Source: Lentisphaerota bacterium (lineage in GTDB: Bacteria > Verrucomicrobiota > Lentisphaeria > Victivallales > Victivallaceae). From it: a DNA stretch of 41,328 nucleotides. The stretch's first letter is position 1, and each line of letters begins with the position of its first letter. The stretch lies in NCBI GenBank assembly GCA_015061695.1, contig SUWA01000014.1, positions 1 through 41,328 on the forward strand, in the 5' to 3' direction. A program made the position numbers and the translations under genes. Positions 1 to 7,780 of this stretch are shown one piece after another. Under the pieces are notes generated by a model. The model searched no databases and was not told the origin of the DNA. It saw only the letters and a program-made list of their open reading frames with translations.

Positions 1-104
1 TCTCATGCGTTCGCGGCCCTGACCCGTCTTCGCATTGCTACGCCGCGGCAAGCCGGGCTTTGCGGCGTTCCGCCGCATGAGCTGTTGGCGAGCTTCATTG
101 TGTT

Positions 105-136
105 GCAAAACTCTGAATAGTTTTGCCCCCCTTTTA
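105..136 (+). terminator. Possible rho-independent terminator
   Basis: Perfect 8-bp inverted repeat (105-112 and 119-126) with a 6-base loop, followed by six C and four T. The T tract is short and displaced by the C run, so efficiency is doubtful. It would end a transcript entering from the left of the window. Confidence 0.35.
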
Positions 137-248
137 TCTCCTTCGGCCGCGTAATGAGTAATCGTATAACCGGTTTGAAAAATATTTTTCAGCTATTTTA
201 AGCTCAAAATAAAATTTTTTTCTGATTTTTTATTTTTTCAACAATAAA

Positions 249-262
249 ACTGACCAGTCAGT
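249..262. promoter_or_regulatory. Palindromic operator-like site (TetR-type)
   Basis: ACTGAC-CA-GTCAGT: perfect 6-bp arms around a 2-base centre. It lies 69 bases before the start codon of the small secreted protein, next to the AT-rich box TTTATA (265-270) that could serve as a -10 element. Many TetR-family operators have this size and this ACTGAC/GTCAGT type of half-site. No TetR gene is in the window, so the cognate regulator is unknown. Confidence 0.4.
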
Positions 263-331
263 CATTTATATGATTGAACAGCAACCCAACCGGGGTCGCA
301 AAAACAAAAACTCAAGAAAGGAAGCAAGATT

Positions 332-685
332 ATGAAAAAGATGATGATCGGTCTGGTTGGTATGGCAGCAGTTATGCTGGCAGTTCCGGAAACAATGGCG
401 GCGCCTCACGGCAGGAAACATGACCGCGGTAACGACGGTTTGAAATTGGCGGCCGGAATCGTGCATCTGGTGCGCGAAGTCATCGCCCCGACTCCGGTGG
501 TAGTCCCGCAATATCAGACGGTAGTAACGACTCCCCGCCCGGCGGTGATAACGCCGCGGCCGGTGGTGGTCAGAGCGCCGCAGCGCAATCACCGTTACGA
601 GCCGCCGCGCAAACCCGCGCCGCAGCGTCATGTTCGCCAGACACAACGCAACAATCACAATAACAAACGGGGCAACCGGCGATGA
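332..685 (+). CDS. Small basic secreted protein, function unknown
   Basis: I do not recognise the family. The 117-residue product starts with a classical Sec signal peptide: MKKMM, a hydrophobic stretch to about residue 18, and likely cleavage near residue 23 (ETMA/AP). A short middle part (about 35-55) could be helical. The C-terminal half is Pro/Val-rich with repeated TPRP-type units (TTPRPAV, ITPRPVV). It ends in an Arg/His/Asn/Gln-rich tail with no acidic residues after about residue 93 (...NNHNNKRGNRR). The mature protein is therefore strongly cationic and probably disordered, which would suit binding to an anionic cell-surface polymer or nucleic acid; that is inference. The start is fixed by the Shine-Dalgarno AGAAAGGAAG 7 bases upstream. 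It is monocistronic, with its own terminator at 703. Confidence 0.75.
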   Translation: MKKMMIGLVGMAAVMLAVPETMAAPHGRKHDRGNDGLKLAAGIVHLVREVIAPTPVVVPQYQTVVTTPRPAVITPRPVVVRAPQRNHRYEPPRKPAPQRHVRQTQRNNHNNKRGNRR

Positions 686-702
686 ATTCCGACTCTGAAC
701 CC

Positions 703-744
703 GACCCTCACTGTAAATAAAAGCAGTGAGGGTCGTATCTTTTA
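703..744 (+). terminator. Rho-independent terminator
   Basis: Perfect 11-bp stem GACCCTCACTG (703-713) with CAGTGAGGGTC (724-734), a 10-base A-rich loop, then a T-rich tail. It lies 17 bases after the stop of the small secreted protein, so that gene is probably transcribed alone. Confidence 0.8.
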
Positions 745-954
745 AATCCGCCCTTTCCGGCTGAATTAATGAAATAACTTAATTTAACCCACCGCTTTTT
801 TACTGTAAAATTAATAAAAAGCATATTTTTTTAAACCTACGGCTTGATTTTTCATAATATTAAGTTAAATTAATATTAAAACAACTTAATATTTATCTTA
901 ATAAGATTAATTACCCTCCTCTATTCAGGAACGTGCCGGGAAAGGAGTTAAATC
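745..954. promoter_or_regulatory. AT-rich control region of the ECF sigma gene, with inverted repeat
   Basis: Non-coding and strongly AT-rich. It holds a perfect 11-bp inverted repeat, AATATTAAGTT (856-866) and AACTTAATATT (883-893), with a 16-base spacer. The 8-base core AACTTAAT occurs a third time at 776-783. These could be sites for a dimeric regulator or for autoregulation. Nearer the gene, CTCCT (916-920) can pair with AGGAG of the ribosome-binding site (943-947), which might mask it. No clear -35/-10 pair is seen. Confidence 0.4.
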
Positions 955-1548
955 ATGCGCCGCCCTGTAAAGCAGAGTAAAAATCCAAGCCAGCCGCCGG
1001 CAACATCCAACCAGATCTCCGACGGAAGTATTGAAGTGATCATCAGCCAATACAGCCGCCAGCTCCACGCGTTGGCCTTTTCGATCGTCAAAACCCGCAG
1101 TGATGCCGAAGAAGTGGTGCAGGATTCGCTGCTCAAAGCCTGCCGGGCATTACCTTATTTCCGCGGCCAGGCCGCCCTCACGACCTGGCTGCACCGGATC
1201 GTGGTCAATACCGCTCTGAACAAACTGCGGCATGAACGCACCTGGCACCAGATCATAAGTCTGGATAATATGCTGAATGTAAATCTGGTCAGAAAAGTCA
1301 GAAACCAGAAAGATTCCGCCGCCAAACAGCCGTTTTATCAACTCAGTAATTACGAATTCAAACGCTTGTTGCTCAAAGAACTGCATCAACTTCCGCCGGT
1401 CAGTGCCCGTACCGTTTATTTGCGTTACATTTGCGATTTATCATACAATGCAATCGCCCGGCAGCAGAATTGCTCAATCGGTACAGTAAAATCCCGGTTG
1501 GCCCGCGCCCGGCAGCGGTTATCAGAAAATCTGAAGAAATTTTTGTAA
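955..1548 (+). CDS. ECF-type RNA polymerase sigma factor
   Basis: The 197-residue protein has the two-domain plan of group 4 (ECF) sigma-70 factors. The sigma2 region is at about 33-92, with the conserved DAEEVVQDSLLKA and FRGQAALTTWLHRIVVNTALN segments that bind core polymerase and melt the -10 element. Sigma4 is at about 138-195, with a helix-turn-helix ending in SIGTVKSRLARARQRL, which reads the -35 element. The first 30 residues are a polar extension. A strong AAAGGAG ribosome-binding site precedes the ATG. ECF factors are normally held by an anti-sigma gene immediately downstream, but here the next gene is yajC on its own promoter, so control must work differently or the anti-sigma is elsewhere. 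The target regulon cannot be read from this window; the upstream inverted repeat may take part in its control. Confidence 0.9.
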   Translation: MRRPVKQSKNPSQPPATSNQISDGSIEVIISQYSRQLHALAFSIVKTRSDAEEVVQDSLLKACRALPYFRGQAALTTWLHRIVVNTALNKLRHERTWHQIISLDNMLNVNLVRKVRNQKDSAAKQPFYQLSNYEFKRLLLKELHQLPPVSARTVYLRYICDLSYNAIARQQNCSIGTVKSRLARARQRLSENLKKFL

Positions 1549-1594
1549 GTGATTCAAAACTTTGAATATCAGCAAGTCTGATCCGATTCCATAG

Positions 1595-1632
1595 CCGTTT
1601 AGCCCCCGACAGGGGCTTCGGAGCGGTTTTAT
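1595..1632 (+). terminator. Probable terminator after ECF sigma gene
   Basis: Stem AGCCCC (1601-1606) with GGGGCT (1612-1617). Outer bases CCG/CGG can add pairs around a bulge, and a TTTT run follows at 1627. It is 50 bases past the sigma-factor stop and before the yajC promoter. Confidence 0.5.
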
Positions 1633-1674
1633 TGTTAAAAAAATCAAAATTGTTAAACAAATCAGACCTGTTGA

Positions 1675-1704
1675 CTTGCGAAAAACGCTTTTTTGGTGTA
1701 TAGT
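1675..1704 (+). promoter_or_regulatory. Probable sigma-70 promoter of yajC-secDF
   Basis: -10 box TATAGT (1699-1704) with TTGCGA (1675-1680) 18 bases upstream as a plausible -35. A better-looking TTGACT at 1671 has too long a spacer (22). A short palindrome TTGTT-A-AACAA lies just upstream (1650-1660). Confidence 0.5.
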
Positions 1705-1761
1705 TTATCTTTAATAGTGTATTAGGCGAAAAGTAATAATCAAATAAAAAAGGAGAAAAAA

Positions 1762-2094
1762 ATGATTATTGATTCGATTCTGTTGGCCAATGGCCAGGGC
1801 AGCATGTGGAGCTTTATGATCCCGCTGCTGGTCGTAGTGGTAGTGATGAGCTTCATTTCCAGCCGTTCGCAGAAAAAGCAGCGCGAAAAACAGCAGGCCA
1901 TGTACAACTCCATGGTCAAAGGCACCAAGATCCGCACCATCGGCGGCTTTACCGCCAGAGTCGTGGAGGTCAAAACCGATACTGTGATGATCGAACTGGC
2001 CGACAAAATGCCGCCGGTTGAAATCGTCAAGAACGGTATCGCCATGGTTATTGACGAAGAAAAAGAAGCCGAAAAAACCGAAGAAAAGAAGTAA
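1762..2094 (+). CDS. yajC: Preprotein translocase subunit YajC
   Basis: 110-residue inner-membrane protein with the YajC plan: a short N-terminus, one membrane helix at about residues 17-34 (FMIPLLVVVVVMSFI), then a basic stretch (SRSQKKQREKQQ) and a small soluble domain (about 45-92) with the family signature GTKIRTIGGFTARVVEV. The tail is Glu/Lys-rich. YajC is an accessory subunit that associates with SecD and SecF and supports SecYEG-dependent export. The ATG follows AAAAAAGGAG. secDF starts 38 bases downstream, the usual gene order, so the two are almost certainly co-transcribed from the promoter near 1700. Confidence 0.95.
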   Translation: MIIDSILLANGQGSMWSFMIPLLVVVVVMSFISSRSQKKQREKQQAMYNSMVKGTKIRTIGGFTARVVEVKTDTVMIELADKMPPVEIVKNGIAMVIDEEKEAEKTEEKK

Positions 2095-2132
2095 AAATCG
2101 CTTTTTGCAACAAATACAGGAAAATCTCAACT

Positions 2133-4718
2133 ATGGCAGTCAATGAAAAACGCCCGGTTATTTTGAGAACCATTCTTGCTTTGCTGGTGATCGGTATTTT
2201 TGCCTGGTCGACCTACCCGCTGCAGGAACGCGACTTTTATGAAACATTCAAATCCGTACTTAAAGACTCCGATTCCGCCCAAGGTGCAGAGCTGATCGAA
2301 GACGCAAAGAAATTGCAGCAGCAAGATCCGGAACTCTTTGATGCCAAAGCGCTGGTCATGGCCGCAGATAACAAAGGCGTCATGATCTCCGAGATCGCCA
2401 AACTCCCGGATGAAGCCAGCAATAACGCGGACGCGGCCAGTTCGCTGCGCAAACTCACCAGTGCCTCCATCCGCCGCGGTATCGACCTGGCCGGCGGGGT
2501 CGAATTCACCTTGCGTCTGGAACAGGATGCCGATGCTGAAATCAGCGATGACGAGTTCGACCGTTACCGCGACGTGGCAATCGAAATCCTGCGCAAGCGT
2601 CTGGAAAACAACAAGATCTTTGAATCTGAAATTGCTCCGGCCGGTTCAAAACTTATTTCGCTGAAAGTACCGATCACTTCCAAAAGCGAAAAAATGCAGC
2701 TGCAGCAGCTTTTGAGCATGAGTGCAAAACTGCACTTCCGCTTGGTTCACGAAAATAACGCCAGCTTGATCGCACAGGTTTCCGAAGCCTACAACGGCGA
2801 ACTGCCGCTGAAGCTTGACGACAAACACAAGAGCATCTGCCCGCGCGGTTATGAGTACATGACCATCACCGAGTTCCAGAAGGGCAAAAAAGCCAGCGTG
2901 CAGGCCTACTTTGTGAAGATCCGCCCCGAAATGGACGGCAAGAATATCAAAGAAGCCCGCCCGGTGCGCGACGAATACAATCGCCGCAAGATCGTCTTTA
3001 CCTTCAAAGAAAAGGGCGCTGCTGACTTTGCCCGCGTAACCGAAGAAAATATCGGCCGACAGCTGGCAGTCGTGCTTGACGGCAAACTCTACACCGCGCC
3101 GACCATCCAGACCGCCATCAAGGCCGGTTCCGGCGAAATCACCGGTCAGTTCTCCGATGACGAAGTGCAGAATATTGCCAACGCGCTGCAGAGCGGCAAC
3201 TTCCCCTTTATGATCAAAGTCGAATCGGTCTACGATGTTGACCCGACTCTGGGTAAAGACAATGTAGCCAGCGGTATCCGGGCCGGTATTTACGGCATGA
3301 TCGCGGTCGTGATATTCATGATCGTTTACTACCTGCTGGCCGGTGTAACGGCAGTTATTGCGCTGTGTGTCAACGTGGTGCTGGTGCTGGGCGCGCTGGC
3401 CGCCTTTGATGCCACTTTGACCCTGCCGGGTATTGCCGGTATTGTGCTGACCATCGGTATGGCAGTGGACGCCAACGTGCTGATCTTTGAACGTATCCGC
3501 GAAGAACTCAAAGGCGGCAAAACGCTGGCCACGGCGATCGACGCCGGTTACAGCAAAGCCTTGAGTGCAGTGCTGGATGCCAACCTGACGACCCTGTTCA
3601 CCGGTTTGATCCTCTACTGGGCCGGGTCCGGTGCAATCAAGGGTTTTGCAGTAACCCTCTGCATAGGTATTCTTACCAGTTTGTTCACGGCGTTGTTCCT
3701 GAACCGCCTGGTCTTCGACTACCTTCTGCGTTTGGGCCTCAAACGTCTGCCGATGATGCAAATGCTCAAGAACCCGAACATCAACTTTCTCGGCAAACGC
3801 AAGATCTTTTTTGCAGTTTCCGGCGTGCTGATCCTGTTGAGTTTTGTGCTTATGTTTGTTAAAGGCTCCAACATGTTCGCAGTGGACCTCTCCGGCGGCA
3901 CGGTGGCTGTCTACGGCTACGACAAAAACGTGTCGCAGCAGCAACTGGCCGATACGCTCAACCAAAACGGTTTTACCGGTGCGCGTATTGCCTATAAAAA
4001 CAGCGGCAGCAATGCCGGCGATAAAAAACTCGAAATCATGGTTCGGGAAACCGAAGCTGACAAAAATGGCTACACCCCCGGTCAGCAGATCCAGAAACTG
4101 CTCAACGAAAAATATCCGGATCTTAAACTGACCGATTCGCAGGAAAACTCGGTCGGCGGTCTGGTCGGTGCTGAATTTACCAAATCGGCGATCATCGCAG
4201 TCATTGTCAGTATTATTGGTATGATCATTTACATCTCGCTGCGTTACGAGCTGGCTTATGCCTGTGCCGGGATGATCGCTCTGGCGCACGACGTGATCGT
4301 TGCGTTGGGTATCTTCCTGCTGCTGGGTCAGCAGATCTCGCTGGCGGTCATCGCCGCAGTTCTGACGATCATCGGTTACTCGATCAACGATACCATCGTT
4401 ATCTTTGACCGCATCCGCGAAGATCTGCGGTCCAAAACCGGTTTGAGCTACGCCCAGATCATCAACAAGAGCATCAATACCACGCTGAACCGTACTCTGC
4501 TGACCAGTATCACAACGGCGCTGGCCGTACTGATGCTGCTGATCTTCGGCGGTGCAGCGATCCGCGACTTTGTGCTGCTGATGTTCATCGGGGTGATCGT
4601 AGGTACTTACTCCTCGGTATTCATCGCCAGCCCGATCGTGGCGCTGTGGCACCGCAAGGTCAACGGCGTGCGCGAAAGCGATGTGAACTTTGATGAAAGC
4701 AAAGTCGTCGAAGACTGA
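2133..4718 (+). CDS. secDF: SecDF fusion, proton-driven Sec export factor
   Basis: The 861-residue protein is SecD and SecF joined in one chain. The SecD half has a first membrane helix (about 8-28), a large exported domain with the conserved GIDLAGGVEFTLRLE (117-130), then a helical bundle with GMAVDANVLIFERIREE (442-458) carrying the membrane Asp used in proton movement. The SecF half starts near residue 555, has its exported loop with AVDLSGGT (583-590), and ends with a bundle containing SINDTIVIFDRIREDLR (750-766). It uses the proton gradient to pull preproteins through SecYEG from outside. Fused SecDF is known in Bacillus and Bacteroidetes and occurs in PVC bacteria. The start has a CAGGAAAA ribosome-binding site. 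A strong terminator follows at 4745, closing the yajC-secDF unit. Confidence 0.96.
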   Translation: MAVNEKRPVILRTILALLVIGIFAWSTYPLQERDFYETFKSVLKDSDSAQGAELIEDAKKLQQQDPELFDAKALVMAADNKGVMISEIAKLPDEASNNADAASSLRKLTSASIRRGIDLAGGVEFTLRLEQDADAEISDDEFDRYRDVAIEILRKRLENNKIFESEIAPAGSKLISLKVPITSKSEKMQLQQLLSMSAKLHFRLVHENNASLIAQVSEAYNGELPLKLDDKHKSICPRGYEYMTITEFQKGKKASVQAYFVKIRPEMDGKNIKEARPVRDEYNRRKIVFTFKEKGAADFARVTEENIGRQLAVVLDGKLYTAPTIQTAIKAGSGEITGQFSDDEVQNIANALQSGNFPFMIKVESVYDVDPTLGKDNVASGIRAGIYGMIAVVIFMIVYYLLAGVTAVIALCVNVVLVLGALAAFDATLTLPGIAGIVLTIGMAVDANVLIFERIREELKGGKTLATAIDAGYSKALSAVLDANLTTLFTGLILYWAGSGAIKGFAVTLCIGILTSLFTALFLNRLVFDYLLRLGLKRLPMMQMLKNPNINFLGKRKIFFAVSGVLILLSFVLMFVKGSNMFAVDLSGGTVAVYGYDKNVSQQQLADTLNQNGFTGARIAYKNSGSNAGDKKLEIMVRETEADKNGYTPGQQIQKLLNEKYPDLKLTDSQENSVGGLVGAEFTKSAIIAVIVSIIGMIIYISLRYELAYACAGMIALAHDVIVALGIFLLLGQQISLAVIAAVLTIIGYSINDTIVIFDRIREDLRSKTGLSYAQIINKSINTTLNRTLLTSITTALAVLMLLIFGGAAIRDFVLLMFIGVIVGTYSSVFIASPIVALWHRKVNGVRESDVNFDESKVVED

Positions 4719-4744
4719 CGCTTTTATTGACCGCAACGTTCGAC

Positions 4745-4778
4745 AAACCGGCCGGAATTTTTCCGGCCGGTTTTTTAT
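4745..4778 (+). terminator. Strong rho-independent terminator of yajC-secDF
   Basis: Perfect 13-bp stem AAACCGGCCGGAA (4745-4757) with TTCCGGCCGGTTT (4761-4773), a 3-base loop, and a T-rich tail. It lies 27 bases after the secDF stop and just before the dxr promoter. Confidence 0.9.
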
Positions 4779-4787
4779 TTATTTTAC

Positions 4788-4816
4788 TTGCATAAAACAA
4801 ATTAAGAGGTTATATT
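4788..4816 (+). promoter_or_regulatory. Sigma-70 promoter of the dxr operon
   Basis: TTGCAT (4788-4793), exactly 17 bases, then TATATT (4811-4816). The box ends 28 bases before the chosen dxr ATG and lies directly after the secDF terminator. Confidence 0.75.
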
Positions 4817-4844
4817 TGCATGATTGTTTTTGCAAGGGATTTTT

Positions 4845-6005
4845 ATGAAGAAAAAAGTTGTAGTTTTAGGCTCATCCGGTTCGATCGGTAAAAACACGCT
4901 CCGGGTGCTGGAAAAATTGAATGATCGCTTTGAAGTTGCCGGTCTGGCAGTAAAAAGCAGCGTTGAAATAATTGCTGAACAGGCAATACGAACCGGTTGC
5001 CGTCAACTGGTAACCGATGATCTGTCTGCCCTGGCAAAACTCCGGACGCTGGTGCCGGATAATACCCGATGCAGCTGTGGAGTATCGGCCATGGTCGATA
5101 TGGTTACAGCTCCGGATGTGGATATTGTAGTTTGCGCCATTGTCGGCACGGCGGGTTTGCTGCCGGTATTGGCGGCGCTCAAGGCCGATAAACGCGTGGC
5201 ATTAGCCAGTAAAGAGGTCATGGTCATGGCCGGCGATCTGGTCAATGCGATCCTTGACAGCGGTCACGGCGAAATCATCCCGGTCGACAGCGAACACAGT
5301 GCAATTTATCAGTGTCTTAACGGCCGCAGCCGCAGCGAGGTAAAAAATCTGCTGATAACCGCCTCCGGCGGGCCGTTCCGCAATTGGAGCAGCGAAGCTA
5401 TCGATCATGCCACGGTCAAAGACGCGCTGGCGCACCCGGTCTGGTCAATGGGCAACAAGATAACCATTGATTCAGCAACTTTGATGAACAAAGCATTGGA
5501 AGTGGTGGAAGCCGGCGGCCTTTTCCGCATGAGCGCCGACGAAATAAAAGTGGTGATCCACCCGCAGTCGATCGTTCACTCGATGGTGGAAATGGTTGAT
5601 GGCGGCGTCATTGCCCAGCTCTCGCTGCCGGATATGCGCTTTGCCATCCAATATGCCTTGACCTATCCGGAACGGCTGGATGGAGCATTGCCAACGTTGG
5701 ATTGGCAGAGTTTGAATAAATTGGAGTTTGCGCTGCCGGATCCTGACAAGTTCCCCAGTCTGAACTTTGCTTACGAAGCGTTGCGTACCGGCGGAACGCT
5801 CCCGGCAGTGATGAACGCCGCCAACGAAGTGGCCGTGCAGCACTTTGCCATGGGCGAAATAACTGTTCCGCAGATTTGGCACTGCGTGGAAAAAGTCATG
5901 CACAACGTCAAACCGGTAAAAGTCGATGCGCTGGAAACAGTGATCGCCGCCGATAAAGAGGCCAGAATTTTGGCCGGAGAATTCGTAAATAAAATAAAAA
6001 AATAA
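4845..6005 (+). CDS. dxr: 1-deoxy-D-xylulose-5-phosphate reductoisomerase
   Basis: Second enzyme of the MEP isoprenoid pathway: converts 1-deoxyxylulose 5-phosphate to 2-C-methylerythritol 4-phosphate with NADPH and a divalent metal, in the cytoplasm. The 386-residue protein shows the nucleotide-binding GSSGSIG (9-15), VALASKE (118-124), the metal site VDSEH (147-151, with D148 and E150), TASGGPF (172-178) and HPVWSMGNKITIDSATLMNK (197-216) followed by E219. The family length is about 390-400. An in-frame TTG 21 bases earlier (4824) is possible, but ATG 4845 is better because AAGGGA sits 5 bases before it and the NADPH fold begins at once. First gene of dxr-rseP-ispG; rseP starts 23 bases after the stop. 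Confidence 0.96.
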   Translation: MKKKVVVLGSSGSIGKNTLRVLEKLNDRFEVAGLAVKSSVEIIAEQAIRTGCRQLVTDDLSALAKLRTLVPDNTRCSCGVSAMVDMVTAPDVDIVVCAIVGTAGLLPVLAALKADKRVALASKEVMVMAGDLVNAILDSGHGEIIPVDSEHSAIYQCLNGRSRSEVKNLLITASGGPFRNWSSEAIDHATVKDALAHPVWSMGNKITIDSATLMNKALEVVEAGGLFRMSADEIKVVIHPQSIVHSMVEMVDGGVIAQLSLPDMRFAIQYALTYPERLDGALPTLDWQSLNKLEFALPDPDKFPSLNFAYEALRTGGTLPAVMNAANEVAVQHFAMGEITVPQIWHCVEKVMHNVKPVKVDALETVIAADKEARILAGEFVNKIKK

Positions 6006-6028
6006 TCATATAAGGAAGCGTTTTAAGT

Positions 6029-7780
6029 ATGGACTACGAGTATTTGCTGAACTGGATACTGGATATTCTGGTGATTCTGGGATCGGTGCTGTTTGTGGCA
6101 TTCTTTTTCGGAATGTGTATTTTTGTTCACGAACTGGGCCATTTTCTGGTGGCCAGGTGGCGCGGCTTGCATGTGGATGCGTTCAGCATCGGCTTCAAGG
6201 CGATCTGGAAAAAGAAGATCAACGGCGTGGAATACCGCATCGGATGCCTGCCGCTGGGCGGTTATGTGGAACTGCCGCAGGTGGATTCTGCGACCGAAAC
6301 ACCTAAAGCGGCCGACGGCACTGAACTGCCCAAGGCCAAGCCCCTCGACCGGTTGCTGACAGCGGCCGCAGGGCCGATCTGCAATATTATATTCGGTTTG
6401 CTGCTCGGCTGTATCGTCTGGGCTGTGGGGATTCCGCAAGATACGCCCAAGATGCGCTCGATCGAAGTGGCCGCGATCGACGAAACCAGTCCGGAATACG
6501 AAGCCGGGCTGCGCGTGGGCGACAGGATCGTCAAACTCAACGGCAAGAGTTTCAATCTGGCGTGGAAAGACTTTGTGGTGGAAATCCTCACCAATATCGG
6601 CGAAGTCGAACTGACTGTGGAACGCAATGGTGAACTGCACACTATCAAATATCTGCCCAAAGTCAATAAAGATAAAATGGGCGTGGAAAAAACCACCTAC
6701 CCGTTCTTTGAACCGCGCATCCCGATCGAACTGCATCCGGACAAAGGTTCGGTGGCGGCGGAAGCCGGCATTAAAGCCGGCGATATACTCTTGAGTATCA
6801 ACGGCATCCGCTGCGAACACGCCGCGCAGGCCCAATATTACATCAACTGCTACGGCGACCGCCCGATCCGGCTGGAAATGCGCCGGGCCGAAACCGGCGA
6901 AACTTATAATGTGGAAGTTCAACCCCTGGATATACCCGATGAATTGGATTTCCACACCGACTATTTGAGCGGTATGATGCTCTCGCCGGATCTGGTAGTC
7001 GGCAGTCTTATGGTGGATTTTCCGGCATTGGAGTCCGGCGTGCTCCCCGGCGACAAACTCCTGAAGTATAATGACAAAGAACTCAAGACCTTTCAGGATT
7101 TCACCGATTCGGTGCGGGCCGGCAAAACCGATATGTTCAAACTCACCGTGCTGCGCAACGGACAGGAAGTTGTGATCGACACCCGCGCCAAAGCGGTCAA
7201 ACCGCGCGACATCGGTGTGGAATTCATGCTCCGCGACTACCCCAATCCGTTCGACCAGTTTGTAAATCTGCTGGAACTTACCGGCAAATCAATCCGCAGT
7301 ATGGTTACACGTCTGGGGTACAATCTGGGTTTGACCGACCAGCAGAGCAACCTTTCGGCCCGCAACATGTCCGGCCCCATGGGTATGGCAGTGGTGCTTT
7401 ACCGCTCGGTACAGCTCTCGCCGGCGCTGGGGATTTACTTTGTGGTGCTTATATCGTTTGCGCTGGCTATCTTCAATCTGCTGCCGCTGCCGGTACTGGA
7501 TGGCGGACACTGTTTTATGGCGTTGGTCGAAATCATCTTCCGCAAGCCGATCCCGGTGATCGTGGTCAAGGTTTTGAGCTATATCTTTGTCGGGTTGCTG
7601 ATCGCATTGATGGTTTACGTTACCTACATGGATGTGTTGCGGGTGCTGCCGCAAAGCGCTCCGGCAGCTGATCCGCCCAACAGTTCGGAACCGGCCCAGC
7701 CGGGGGCAGATGCCAAGCCGGGAGCAGATGCAAAACCGGAAACACCGGAACTCAAACCGGATCCGGCCGCACAAAAATGA
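6029..7780 (+). CDS. rseP: RseP-type site-2 intramembrane metalloprotease with three PDZ domains
   Basis: Membrane zinc protease of the site-2 family, which cuts anti-sigma factors and leftover signal peptides inside the inner membrane. The zinc motif HELGH is at 34-38 in the first membrane helix. The second active-site element NLLPLPVLDGGH is at 483-494, with its Asp as third ligand. Between them lie three PDZ-like repeats (about 145-210, 233-300 and 322-392), each with a recognisable AG-x-x-x-GD core. E. coli RseP has two PDZ domains and about 450 residues; this protein has 583. The C-terminus adds a Pro/Ala/Lys/Asp-rich tail with a PGADAK repeat. Start ATG is preceded by AAGGAAG. The stop overlaps the ispG start by four bases (ATGA), implying translational coupling. 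Its substrate may be an anti-sigma factor, but none is visible nearby. Confidence 0.94.
   Translation: MDYEYLLNWILDILVILGSVLFVAFFFGMCIFVHELGHFLVARWRGLHVDAFSIGFKAIWKKKINGVEYRIGCLPLGGYVELPQVDSATETPKAADGTELPKAKPLDRLLTAAAGPICNIIFGLLLGCIVWAVGIPQDTPKMRSIEVAAIDETSPEYEAGLRVGDRIVKLNGKSFNLAWKDFVVEILTNIGEVELTVERNGELHTIKYLPKVNKDKMGVEKTTYPFFEPRIPIELHPDKGSVAAEAGIKAGDILLSINGIRCEHAAQAQYYINCYGDRPIRLEMRRAETGETYNVEVQPLDIPDELDFHTDYLSGMMLSPDLVVGSLMVDFPALESGVLPGDKLLKYNDKELKTFQDFTDSVRAGKTDMFKLTVLRNGQEVVIDTRAKAVKPRDIGVEFMLRDYPNPFDQFVNLLELTGKSIRSMVTRLGYNLGLTDQQSNLSARNMSGPMGMAVVLYRSVQLSPALGIYFVVLISFALAIFNLLPLPVLDGGHCFMALVEIIFRKPIPVIVVKVLSYIFVGLLIALMVYVTYMDVLRVLPQSAPAADPPNSSEPAQPGADAKPGADAKPETPELKPDPAAQK

Larger units (their letters stand above)
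1..331. other. Intergenic / non-coding stretch at window edge
   Basis: No convincing gene is visible. The first 130 bases are GC-rich with two hairpins. One has 7-bp arms and a 3-base loop (61-67 with 71-77). The other, GCAAAACT/AGTTTTGC (105-112 with 119-126), is followed by a C then T run (to 136) and could be the terminator of a gene lying before the window. From about 180 to 330 the DNA is very AT-rich and holds the presumed control region of the next gene. Confidence 0.5.

Noticed and set aside
3-98. A 31-codon minus-strand frame at the window edge
   Set aside because: No ribosome-binding site, GC-rich hairpin sequence, no family; probably chance.
2646-4736. Long minus-strand frame (696 codons) across secDF
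   Set aside because: Shadow of secDF; His/Gln/Asp-rich nonsense composition and no start signal.
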